From contig JALSTK010000095.1 in assembly GCA_026983775.1 (NCBI GenBank), forward strand, positions 1-56,269: 56,269 bases of DNA, given 5' to 3'. Below the pieces are notes generated by a model. It searched no databases. It was not told the origin of the DNA and saw only the letters and a program-made list of their open reading frames with translations. The stretch is from Calditrichia bacterium. GTDB taxonomy: Bacteria; Calditrichota; Calditrichia; Calditrichales; Calditrichaceae. The translations under genes were made by a program, and so were the position numbers. Positions 16,950-24,351 of the stretch are shown one piece after another (positions within the stretch are counted from its first letter, which is position 1; each line of letters begins with the position of its first letter).

Positions 16950-18389
16950 TTATAAAGGAAGAGTAAAAAATACTGTTGTACCTTTGCCGTATTCACTTTC
17001 GATCCGTATGAAGCCTCCTTGGGTTTCGACCATGGATTTGGTTAAAGCTAGGCCTAATCCTGCTCCTTTTTTCCGGATATTCGCCGAAGATCTTAAGCGG
17101 TAAAAAGGCTCGAACACATGTTCTAAAGTTTCTTCATCCATACCTTCGCCCCGGTCGGAAAATCTTATTTCAACAAAATCAGGAATCAACTTCCAGCTTA
17201 TAACGAGCGACGATTGTTGTGAAGAATGTCGCAAGGCATTGGTCAGCAAATTAAATAAAATCTGTTCCAGCATATCCGGATCGGCCATAAGGGAGAGGGA
17301 AGGACCTTCCCGAATGCTCAAAACCCGATTGAAGAGAAGCGGTTTTGCTTGCTGTTCAAATTCACGAATAAATACGGTTAAATCAATGTACTGCTTTTCC
17401 ACATTCGCAGTGCTATCCAATTGTGAAAGCCCCAATAATTGATCACAAACCCGGATTAAGTGATTGACCTCTTTATACATTCCTTTGGAAAGACGATTTA
17501 AATCCCGGGGGTCTTCCTGCGCCCCACGCAATAAAACTTCCAGTGATCCCTTTAAGCCGGTTAACGGTGTTAACAGCTCATGGGCTGCATTGGCTACAAA
17601 GCGTTTCTGAGAATTAAATAAGTTTTCCAGTTTGTCTATCATCAGATTAAATGATTCAGCCAGTCTGCCAATCTCATCTTTCCGTTTGCTGATCACAGCT
17701 CTTTGGGTAAAGTTACCTTCTGCAATCTTCCTGCAGGCCAAGGATAAATTCTGTAAATCTTTCAGACTCAGACCGATTAACCAATACCCGAGGAATATAC
17801 CTAAAACAAGGACCATTGCCATGGCCGCAATTTGCATGGAGCCATGCCTAAAGAGGATAGCATAAATATCCGAGAGAGAGGTACTCTCCTGGATTACACC
17901 GAAAACAGTTTTACTGTCCGGTTGGGGACGCAGCGGAATTAAAATAACCAAAACGGGTTTTTCATTCACTTTACTCCAATAAGTAATCTCATTCATCCCG
18001 GATAAAGCTCTCTTAAAATATTGGAGAGCGGGATGAGGCGCAACAGGCTCTTCGGGTAAACGTCGGCCGTCGGCAATGACTTTCCCTTGGGGATTCAAAA
18101 TAATTGCTACGGAATTACGGGAGGTCAAATCACGCGCTAATACCAATGCCTTCTGAGCATTAAATTTAAAATAAATTGAATCCGTATTCGTCAGCTTTTG
18201 ATTCTCCAGCCAATGTTCAATAATTGGTTTCGCCCTGGCTCTCATATGGTTGGTTTCATTTTTAATAAGTAGCTGCCAGATATTCCAGTAAGAATAATAA
18301 CTCACTACAACAACAGAGCCGATTAATAAGGTTGAATAAAGTAAGGCCAACCTGGCTCTTAAGGATAGCTTTTCAAAAATTCGTATCAT
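16950..18389 (-). CDS. Two-component sensor histidine kinase
   Basis: This 479-residue inner-membrane kinase has a transmembrane helix (14-34), a periplasmic sensor region (about 35-185), a second helix (about 186-208), a HAMP domain (about 210-262), HisKA with the phospho-accepting His in NAAHELLTPLTG (about 270), and a catalytic ATPase domain with the N-box NLLTNALRHS, DRGEGMD and the GAGLGLAL glycine box. The layout is that of metal- or stress-sensing kinases such as CusS/BaeS. Its start overlaps the stop of the response-regulator gene by four bases. The signal is not known; the neighbouring transporter operon is a plausible target. Confidence 0.92.
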   Translation of the reverse strand: MIRIFEKLSLRARLALLYSTLLIGSVVVVSYYSYWNIWQLLIKNETNHMRARAKPIIEHWLENQKLTNTDSIYFKFNAQKALVLARDLTSRNSVAIILNPQGKVIADGRRLPEEPVAPHPALQYFKRALSGMNEITYWSKVNEKPVLVILIPLRPQPDSKTVFGVIQESTSLSDIYAILFRHGSMQIAAMAMVLVLGIFLGYWLIGLSLKDLQNLSLACRKIAEGNFTQRAVISKRKDEIGRLAESFNLMIDKLENLFNSQKRFVANAAHELLTPLTGLKGSLEVLLRGAQEDPRDLNRLSKGMYKEVNHLIRVCDQLLGLSQLDSTANVEKQYIDLTVFIREFEQQAKPLLFNRVLSIREGPSLSLMADPDMLEQILFNLLTNALRHSSQQSSLVISWKLIPDFVEIRFSDRGEGMDEETLEHVFEPFYRLRSSANIRKKGAGLGLALTKSMVETQGGFIRIESEYGKGTTVFFTLPL

Positions 18390-19075
18390 CTCACCTCAGG
18401 ATAGAAAGCATAACCCACACCATAACGGGTGCGAATTATTTGATGCAACTTGTCATCCAATTTAAGACGCAAATGATTCACATGAACATCAATGATATTC
18501 GTCCCTCCATCATAATCATAACCAAGTACCCGATTTAGAAGCGTTTCTCTGGTAAAAACGCGATGCGGGTAAGACATAAATATTTCTAGCAAAGCAAATT
18601 CGGTTGGCGTAAGGTTCAACCGTCTGTCTTTAAAGCTTACTTCACGGGTTTCCGCATTAAGAACCAGGACTCCTGCGGTTATTATTCGATCTTTTTTTAT
18701 TTTTCCGCTTCGGCGCAGTAAGGCCCGAATACGCGCCAGCAACTCATCAAAACTAAAAGGTTTGGTAAGATAATCATCAGCCCCGCTATCCAGTCCCCTG
18801 ACCCTGTCGGATATATTTTTTTTAACCGTCAACATAAGAACAGGAAGGTCAAAGCCATCATTTCTGATACGACGACATACTTCAAAACCATCTATATCAG
18901 GAAGCACAATATCCAAGACAAGCAGACTAAAGGAATTCTGATATAGCAGGTCCAGGCCGCCATTCCCGGAATTACTTGTCGTAACTTCATAATTTTCATA
19001 CCTTAGGCCTGTTTGTATAAATTCGCTGATAACAGGGTCATCTTCAATGATTAAAACGGATATTTTACGGTTCAT
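18386..19075 (-). CDS. OmpR/PhoB-family response regulator
   Basis: The regulator has 229 residues: a receiver domain with acidic pocket EDD (11-13) and phospho-acceptor Asp in LLVLDIVLPD (about 55), the conserved Lys in DYLTKPF (about 104), and a winged-helix DNA-binding domain (130-229) with LTPTEFALLEIF and NIIDVHVNHLRLKL. It is translated first and is coupled to the adjacent kinase. It presumably activates or represses the envelope/transport operon downstream, and autoregulation is likely. Confidence 0.95.
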   Translation of the reverse strand: MNRKISVLIIEDDPVISEFIQTGLRYENYEVTTSNSGNGGLDLLYQNSFSLLVLDIVLPDIDGFEVCRRIRNDGFDLPVLMLTVKKNISDRVRGLDSGADDYLTKPFSFDELLARIRALLRRSGKIKKDRIITAGVLVLNAETREVSFKDRRLNLTPTEFALLEIFMSYPHRVFTRETLLNRVLGYDYDGGTNIIDVHVNHLRLKLDDKLHQIIRTRYGVGYAFYPEVR

Positions 19076-19357
19076 TATAATTGCCCGTTGTTACTTTTCA
19101 TCCCTGCGTATAACCTATCCCTAGCCATGCTCTGTCCTTACCCTCTAGTTCGTGCATAATTTACCCGAAAATACTTTCAAACCCAAATAGCCAAATTCGT
19201 TTAAAAACGAATATCTTTTGAAATGCAACCGTACTTTTAAATTAATCCATTTGCGATATTTCCCATAGGAAGACTTATCATATTCCTTATTTAATATGAA
19301 ATTTTGTCACCTCCCGGTTCCGGGAACATCTAACTGTAAAAATTGTAGAATAAATCT

Positions 19358-19951
19358 ATGTATATGCCGAAACAATTATCAGAAATATATGTCGTTTCCG
19401 GATTGCCCCGTTCCGGCACTTCTTTAATGATGCAAATGCTGCAGGCCGGAGGAATCCCGCTGTTCACGGACGACGCTCGTCCTGCGGACAATAATAATCC
19501 CAGAGGGTATTTCGAGCATAGCCTGGTAAAAACCCTTCCTGGTCGAACGGATTGGTTGGAACAGGCCCGGGGTCAGGCGGTTAAAGTCATCTCTTATTTA
19601 CTGCCTTATTTACCGGATACGTTTAACTACCAAATCATTTTTATGAAACGGGACCTGGATGAAATCATCCGCTCCCAGAATAAGATGCTTATGGAGTTCA
19701 ATCAGCATGATTCCAATGGGGATGAAGCGCTTGTGGCTCAGGAATTCCGCGCTCATTTGCAACAAGTTTTCACCTATTGTAAGGAGAAGAAAAACATTGA
19801 ATTGCGGACCATACCTTTCCGGGATTTGATTGTAAATCCAATGTACTGGGCTAAAGAAGTGAAAACATTTTTAAATCTTACCCTGAATGTAGAGCGAATG
19901 AGCCGAGAGGTGGCTCCGCATTTATACCGAAATCGTACCCCTTACCATTAA
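19358..19951 (+). CDS. Sulfotransferase-family protein
   Basis: The protein of 197 residues starts with VVSGLPRSGTSLMMQML, the 5'-phosphosulfate-binding loop of PAPS-dependent sulfotransferases, and keeps the second half-site around IIFMKRDLDEIIRSQ (family motif with Arg then a Ser binding the 3'-phosphate). It is shorter than most members (250-300). In bacteria such proteins occur as single genes of unknown acceptor. No sulfation or PAPS-synthesis gene is adjacent. The first ATG was kept; a Met at residue 3 is the alternative. Confidence 0.75.
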   Translation: MYMPKQLSEIYVVSGLPRSGTSLMMQMLQAGGIPLFTDDARPADNNNPRGYFEHSLVKTLPGRTDWLEQARGQAVKVISYLLPYLPDTFNYQIIFMKRDLDEIIRSQNKMLMEFNQHDSNGDEALVAQEFRAHLQQVFTYCKEKKNIELRTIPFRDLIVNPMYWAKEVKTFLNLTLNVERMSREVAPHLYRNRTPYH

Positions 19952-20347
19952 AAAAGGGCGCATATTGAAAGGAAAAATCTAAAGAAACGGCATTTTTTAA
20001 CGACAATATTATATAAAACGTGACCTATATCATTTGCAAACAAAGTGTTATGGGCTATTTTGACCTTGAAATTCGTAAGTAGAGCTAGGGAATAAGTATC
20101 ATGAAAATTAAAATGAAGATTAAAATAAAATCCAAATACCTGATCTATTTTGCCGATCAGCCTGCCCGGGTAAAACATCAACCTAAAATTTATTACCTCG
20201 ATTTTGAACAGGCCGGTAAAAATTCTTTCTCATATAAGAAAGCCTACGCCCGATAATTTCTTCACTTTAATCCCAGCCTCTATTGCTTAGCAATAAAACA
20301 ATTATTATATTTGCTGCTCATTTGACAGGAAAAGCGGAACTTTTACT
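19952..20347 (+). other. 396-base gap holding one possible small gene
   Basis: After the sulfotransferase stop the only candidate is the 51-codon frame at 20101-20256, listed separately. The rest is AT-rich with a likely promoter for the following membrane-protein gene. I see no terminator with a clear U-tract. Confidence 0.4.
20101..20256 (+). CDS. Possible small basic protein, 51 residues
   Basis: An ATG preceded by AGGGAA (spacing about 8) opens 51 codons to TAA. The product starts with alternating Lys and Ile (MKIKMKIKIKSKYLIYF) and contains a strand-like KIYYLDFEQAGKN region. The codon choice looks like that of neighbouring genes (GCC, CGG, GAT). I do not recognise it. It could be a real small protein or a chance frame. 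Confidence 0.35.
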   Translation: MKIKMKIKIKSKYLIYFADQPARVKHQPKIYYLDFEQAGKNSFSYKKAYAR

Positions 20348-20596
20348 ATGGCGAAAGTCGCAGCAAAAAAAAAGAAAATCGAAGAAGAGTTTATCGGTAA
20401 GAAAAATATCTATCTCTTTCTGATCGGTCTGGTCACCATTGCCATCGGTTTCATCATCATGGCTCAGCCCCCGGTAAACGGCTTCTTATCGAGGACTCTG
20501 GCACCGATCATTTTAGTTATTGCTTATCTGATCATCATCCCTCTTTCGATTACTTTAAAAAAGAAGCCGATACAGAACGAAAAAACGGGCGATTAG
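20348..20596 (+). CDS. Small inner-membrane protein, DUF3098-like
   Basis: The product has 82 residues, with a Lys-rich N-terminus, two membrane helices (about 21-41 and 50-69) and a short basic tail. The pattern IYLFLIGLVTIAIGFIIM then LAPIILVIAYLIIIPLSI resembles the DUF3098 family common in Bacteroidota and relatives; the function is unknown. The striking point is that its last codons (Gly-Asp-stop) are the first ten bases of the tRNA-Val gene, so coding and tRNA sequence share 20587-20596. Confidence 0.7.
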   Translation: MAKVAAKKKKIEEEFIGKKNIYLFLIGLVTIAIGFIIMAQPPVNGFLSRTLAPIILVIAYLIIIPLSITLKKKPIQNEKTGD

Positions 20597-20661
20597 CTCA
20601 GTTGGTTTAGAGCACCTGCCTTACAAGCAGGGGGTCGTAGGTTCGAATCCTACATCGCCCA
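20587..20661 (+). tRNA. tRNA-Val (anticodon TAC)
   Basis: The acceptor stem GGGCGAT pairs with ATCGCCC (20654-20660), the D-arm reads AGCTCAGTTGGTTTAGAGC, the anticodon stem CCTGC/GCAGG encloses CTTACAA, and the T-arm reads TAGGTTCGAATCCTA. The discriminator is A and the CCA end is not encoded. The first ten bases are also the end of the upstream membrane-protein gene. Confidence 0.97.
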
Positions 20662-20667
20662 CTCCAG

Positions 20668-20698
20668 GCTCACGGGTGAATTTCCGTGAGCTTTTTTT
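20668..20698 (+). terminator. Rho-independent terminator after tRNA-Val
   Basis: The 8-bp stem GCTCACGG / CCGTGAGC (20668-20675 with 20684-20691) is followed by seven T residues. Confidence 0.9.
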
Positions 20699-20878
20699 AT
20701 GACACATTTTCAGCCAAAAAAATTCACCTGTCTATGTCGATCGCCTGTTTACCGTCAACCCATAAAATCGCCTCAATAATTTTTAACCGTTTGTTCAAGT
20801 AAAATATTTTTCCCTGTTTCCCCTTTCACATTTTCATTGTATATTTACGTATTCGTTCACCTAATTCTTCAGGATGAT

Positions 20879-21862
20879 ATGGTTAGTAAAGCACAAAAAA
20901 TACGTTTGGGCATTTTTCTGACGATCTCCATTCTCATCTTCCTGGCTATGATTGTCGTCCTTTCCATCAACCGTTTTTTCAAAGAAAAGGATATTTATCA
21001 TATCGCTTACCAAAATGTTTCCGTAACCGGGCTCGATGTGGGCAGTTCGGTTAAATTTTTAGGGTTGACCATCGGTTCGGTTCAAAACATAAAAATCGAT
21101 CCTAAAGATATCAGTCGTATTATTGTCACCATTGGAGTTAAAAAAGGGACCCCCATCAAAAAGGATGTGCATGCCGATATTTTTACGGTCGGCATTACCG
21201 GCCTGAAAATGATTGAGTTGCGGGGAGGAACCAACGAATCACCCAACCTGCAGCCGGGTGATTTCATCCAGGCCGGCACTTCTTTAACGGAAAATATTAC
21301 CGGTAAAGCCGAAGTGATCGCCGGTAAAATCGAACAGGTCCTCAATAATTTACTGCGTCTGACTACGGAACAGAATCAAAATAAAATTTTCTCTCTGGTT
21401 GATGATACACGAAAGACTCTGCAAAATGCCAATACTGTCCTCACCGAAAACCGTGGTACGATCAACCGTAGCTTCCGGAATCTGGACAGTACCTTTGCCC
21501 ATCTTTCTTCCAGCAGCAAATCCGCTGATCTGGCCCTGCGTAAAATTGATTTTTTTGTTCAATCCGATTCTTTCCGAACGACCCTGAGTAATATCGCTCA
21601 GATTGCCGACAAGCTCAATAAGTCCAATATTTACAACTTGGACAAGCAACTGAATTTGGCCGTGGGACAGCTGAACCATCTGCTGAATCAACTGGATATC
21701 ATTATTACCGCGAATAGATTTAAATTCAATAAATCGGTTGATGAACTCAACCAGGCCATAGAATCCTTGAATCGCACGGCACGACGGGTTGAAGCAAATC
21801 CAGCCATACTCTTAGGGGGAAGCAAGCCGGAAAACCCGCCGGACCAACAACTGGAGCAATAA
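20879..21862 (+). CDS. mlaD: MlaD-like MCE-domain protein
   Basis: This protein has an N-terminal membrane helix (about 10-32) and an MCE domain (about 38-118, with TGLDVGSSVKFLGLTIGSVQNI). A long helical C-terminus (to 327) would form a periplasmic barrel or tunnel. MCE proteins bind lipid in the periplasm for transport between inner and outer membranes. I chose the ATG at 20879 (327 residues) because CAGGA precedes it and the helix then starts at the usual distance; the upstream frame from 20837 adds 14 untypical residues. It is the first gene of a four-gene operon with an auxiliary lipoprotein, permease and ATPase. Confidence 0.9.
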   Translation: MVSKAQKIRLGIFLTISILIFLAMIVVLSINRFFKEKDIYHIAYQNVSVTGLDVGSSVKFLGLTIGSVQNIKIDPKDISRIIVTIGVKKGTPIKKDVHADIFTVGITGLKMIELRGGTNESPNLQPGDFIQAGTSLTENITGKAEVIAGKIEQVLNNLLRLTTEQNQNKIFSLVDDTRKTLQNANTVLTENRGTINRSFRNLDSTFAHLSSSSKSADLALRKIDFFVQSDSFRTTLSNIAQIADKLNKSNIYNLDKQLNLAVGQLNHLLNQLDIIITANRFKFNKSVDELNQAIESLNRTARRVEANPAILLGGSKPENPPDQQLEQ

Positions 21863-21864
21863 AT

Positions 21865-22491
21865 ATGTTAAAACGAATAGCCGTTTTTATTCTTATTTTA
21901 ACCCTAATGCTGCTTTTTTCCTGTTCCCAAAAGCAAATTATCAAACATTATTATCTACTCGACGTTCCATATACCGGCCCGGCCGATACTGCAGGATTCA
22001 GCACATCACTTCCCTATACGGTTCAGATTCTGCCTTTCGAAATTAGCAAGGCCTTTGACCAGAATCGCATTGCCTTACGAACCAAAAGTAATCAAATTGA
22101 ATATTATTACTATAATTTTTGGGCAACGGATCCAGGTACAGCCGTCCGGGAATTTATCTTTCACTATCTGCGATCCTCGCATCTCTTCCGGAATATCTCC
22201 TTGCAACTTCCCCGATGGCAACCCGATTTTTTCCTGAACGGTTCCATCGAACAAATCGAACGCCTCAGCCTGCCCGATCAATCATCGGCTCATTTAAAAA
22301 TGCAATTATGGCTAAGCGACAGGAAAAGCGGAGCGGTATTGGTCGAGTATCGCTTTGACCGCTACGAACCATTACGAAAAAATGCGGCAATGAATATTTT
22401 CGCTGCCAAAATAAGCCGGATTCTCGGAGAAGAATTGGGAGTGTTTGGGAATCGTATTCGTCAATATTTTACAAAACAAGCTCATCCGTAA
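21865..22491 (+). CDS. ABC-type transport auxiliary lipoprotein (PqiC/DUF330-like)
   Basis: This 208-residue protein has a lipoprotein signal (LLFSC, Cys 20). HYYLLDVP near residue 30 and the later ELSISKAFDQNRIALRTK-like strand (residues about 60-75) match the ABC_trans_aux family (PqiC, MCE-associated lipoproteins), which anchor MCE assemblies to the outer membrane. Two bases separate it from the mlaD stop and two from the following permease gene. Its presence makes this operon a mixture of Mla-type (STAS-permease-ATPase) and Pqi-type (auxiliary lipoprotein) parts. Confidence 0.8.
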   Translation: MLKRIAVFILILTLMLLFSCSQKQIIKHYYLLDVPYTGPADTAGFSTSLPYTVQILPFEISKAFDQNRIALRTKSNQIEYYYYNFWATDPGTAVREFIFHYLRSSHLFRNISLQLPRWQPDFFLNGSIEQIERLSLPDQSSAHLKMQLWLSDRKSGAVLVEYRFDRYEPLRKNAAMNIFAAKISRILGEELGVFGNRIRQYFTKQAHP

Positions 22492-22493
22492 AA

Positions 22494-23588
22494 ATGTCCG
22501 AATATCATCTTCTTTTACCGGAACAACTGACCCTATCCAACGTGGCTGAAGAATATGCTCTTCTGCGGCAGGATATACGCAAAGCCCGAAACGGCGATAC
22601 GATCATCCTTGATTGTGGTCGGCTTCATCTTCTGGATAGCGCCGGGGTAGCCATGCTCGATCAATTCAACAGCCTGTGCCAGCAGCGTGAACTAAGGTTG
22701 ATTGAAGAACATTGTTCTGCCGACATCGGAAAGATCAAAGAGCTTTTCCATTTCTCAGCACCCACTTCAAAAAAACATGCACCCCGCCCCTCATTCTTTG
22801 AACGACTCGGACAACGTGGCTACGCCCTTCTCGGTCACCTCAGTGAAGGACTCTTCCTGATTTCCAACATCTTTTACTGGGCAATTGTTTCCTTTTTCAA
22901 CAAACGATTACGCCGCCAGGGCGAGGTCATTCGCCAAAGCCTGCAAATCGGCCTCAATGCTCTGCCCATTATCGGTTTGATCGCCTTTCTGATCGGTTTC
23001 ATTTTAGCCCTGCAATCTGCCGTGCAACTCCGTCAATTCGGTGCCAATATCTATGTGGCCGATCTGGTTGCCGTGGCCATGGTCAGTGAGATGGGTCCGC
23101 TAATTACGGCCATTATGGTTGCGGGTCGATCCGGTTCGTCCATTGCCGCCGAAATTGCCACTATGAAGGTAAGCGAAGAACTGGATGCCTTACAGGTTAT
23201 GGGTATCGATCCTCTGCCCTATCTGATGGTACCGAAATTTTATGCCCTATTACTTACCCTGCCTCTGTTGACCGTATTGGCTAATGTTATAGGGATACTG
23301 GGAGGAATGATTATCGGGGTTACCTATCTGAATATTGAAATAATTCCCTTTTACCACGAAGTGATTTCCGTTCTGCGTTACAAGGATATTATGATTTTTT
23401 TGGTTAAAAGTATCACTTTCTCCGCCATAATACTGTTTACCGCCGCCTATTTCGGTTTAAAAGCCGAAGGCGGCGCCGAAGGGGTGGGACGGGTCACTAC
23501 TTCCGCAGTGGTAGCGTCCATCTTTTGGGTTATTGTGGCCGATAGTATTTTGGGCCTGATCTTTTATTTTGTGGAGCCGGTATTCTGA
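22494..23588 (+). CDS. mlaE: MlaE-family permease with fused N-terminal STAS domain
   Basis: The 364-residue protein starts with a STAS domain (about 1-85, DTIILDCGRLHLLDSAGVAML), the MlaB-like part. It continues with the MlaE permease (about 115-364; QIGLNALPIIGLIAFLIGFILALQ, SEMGPLITAIMVAGRSGSSIAAE). In E. coli MlaB is a separate protein, so this is a fusion, a known variant in other phyla. It forms the inner-membrane part of the phospholipid transporter with the ATPase encoded next; the ATG of that gene overlaps this stop. Confidence 0.95.
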   Translation: MSEYHLLLPEQLTLSNVAEEYALLRQDIRKARNGDTIILDCGRLHLLDSAGVAMLDQFNSLCQQRELRLIEEHCSADIGKIKELFHFSAPTSKKHAPRPSFFERLGQRGYALLGHLSEGLFLISNIFYWAIVSFFNKRLRRQGEVIRQSLQIGLNALPIIGLIAFLIGFILALQSAVQLRQFGANIYVADLVAVAMVSEMGPLITAIMVAGRSGSSIAAEIATMKVSEELDALQVMGIDPLPYLMVPKFYALLLTLPLLTVLANVIGILGGMIIGVTYLNIEIIPFYHEVISVLRYKDIMIFLVKSITFSAIILFTAAYFGLKAEGGAEGVGRVTTSAVVASIFWVIVADSILGLIFYFVEPVF

Positions 23589-24322
23589 TGAAAGAGCCCC
23601 TGATTAATGCAACCCATCTCAACGGCGGATATGGTCAACGGCTGGTGTTACATGATATCAATCTGCACATATTGCCAAACACTATTACAGCCATTCTCGG
23701 TACGAGCGGTTGCGGAAAGACCACTTTACTAAAACATTTGATCGGGCTATTGCCTCCAATGGAGGGCACGGTTCGTTTCCTGGGGGAAGACCTTTTTCAG
23801 TCGGATGAAAAAGAGTTGAACAGGCTTCGTAATAAAATGGGCGTTCTCTTCCAGAACGGGGCGCTGTTGAACTCTTTACCCGTTTCCGAAAATCTGGCCA
23901 TTCCATTCGAGCAGCACACGAATCTACCCCGCGAAATGATTGAACAATTGGTACGACAGAAACTACACTTAGTTGGCTTATCCTCCGCCTACGACCTTCT
24001 CCCTTCTCAGCTTTCCGGCGGGATGCGTAAACGGGCAGCCCTGGCCCGGGCTATTGCCCTGGATCCCCTGATTTTGTTTGCAGACGAACCCAATGCCGGT
24101 TTGGATCCGGTTACGGCTAAATCCTTAGACCAATTGCTGCTCTCTTTAAAAGTCCGGTTGAATATAACCGTCGTCCTGGTTACTCATGAAATCATCAGCA
24201 TCAAACGCATTGCCGAACACGTTATCTATTTACACGAAGGACGAATTTTATTCGACGGCAGTCTCTCCGCCGCCTTAAATTCTACGATTGAACCGGTTCA
24301 GAACTTTTTCACCAGCGATTAA
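23588..24322 (+). CDS. mlaF: MlaF-type ABC ATPase
   Basis: The ATPase of the Mla phospholipid transport system has 244 residues. Walker A GTSGCGKTT near 37, Q-loop LFQNGALLNSL, signature LSGGMRKRAALARA and Walker B LILFADEPNAGLDP are all intact; the Met-Arg-Lys-Arg after the signature is characteristic of MlaF. It energises lipid movement through the fused STAS-MlaE permease and MCE protein. The start overlaps the mlaE stop by one base. Confidence 0.95.
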   Translation: MKEPLINATHLNGGYGQRLVLHDINLHILPNTITAILGTSGCGKTTLLKHLIGLLPPMEGTVRFLGEDLFQSDEKELNRLRNKMGVLFQNGALLNSLPVSENLAIPFEQHTNLPREMIEQLVRQKLHLVGLSSAYDLLPSQLSGGMRKRAALARAIALDPLILFADEPNAGLDPVTAKSLDQLLLSLKVRLNITVVLVTHEIISIKRIAEHVIYLHEGRILFDGSLSAALNSTIEPVQNFFTSD

Positions 24323-24351
24323 CCTTTTCCATATCATAAACAGGTGGAAAA

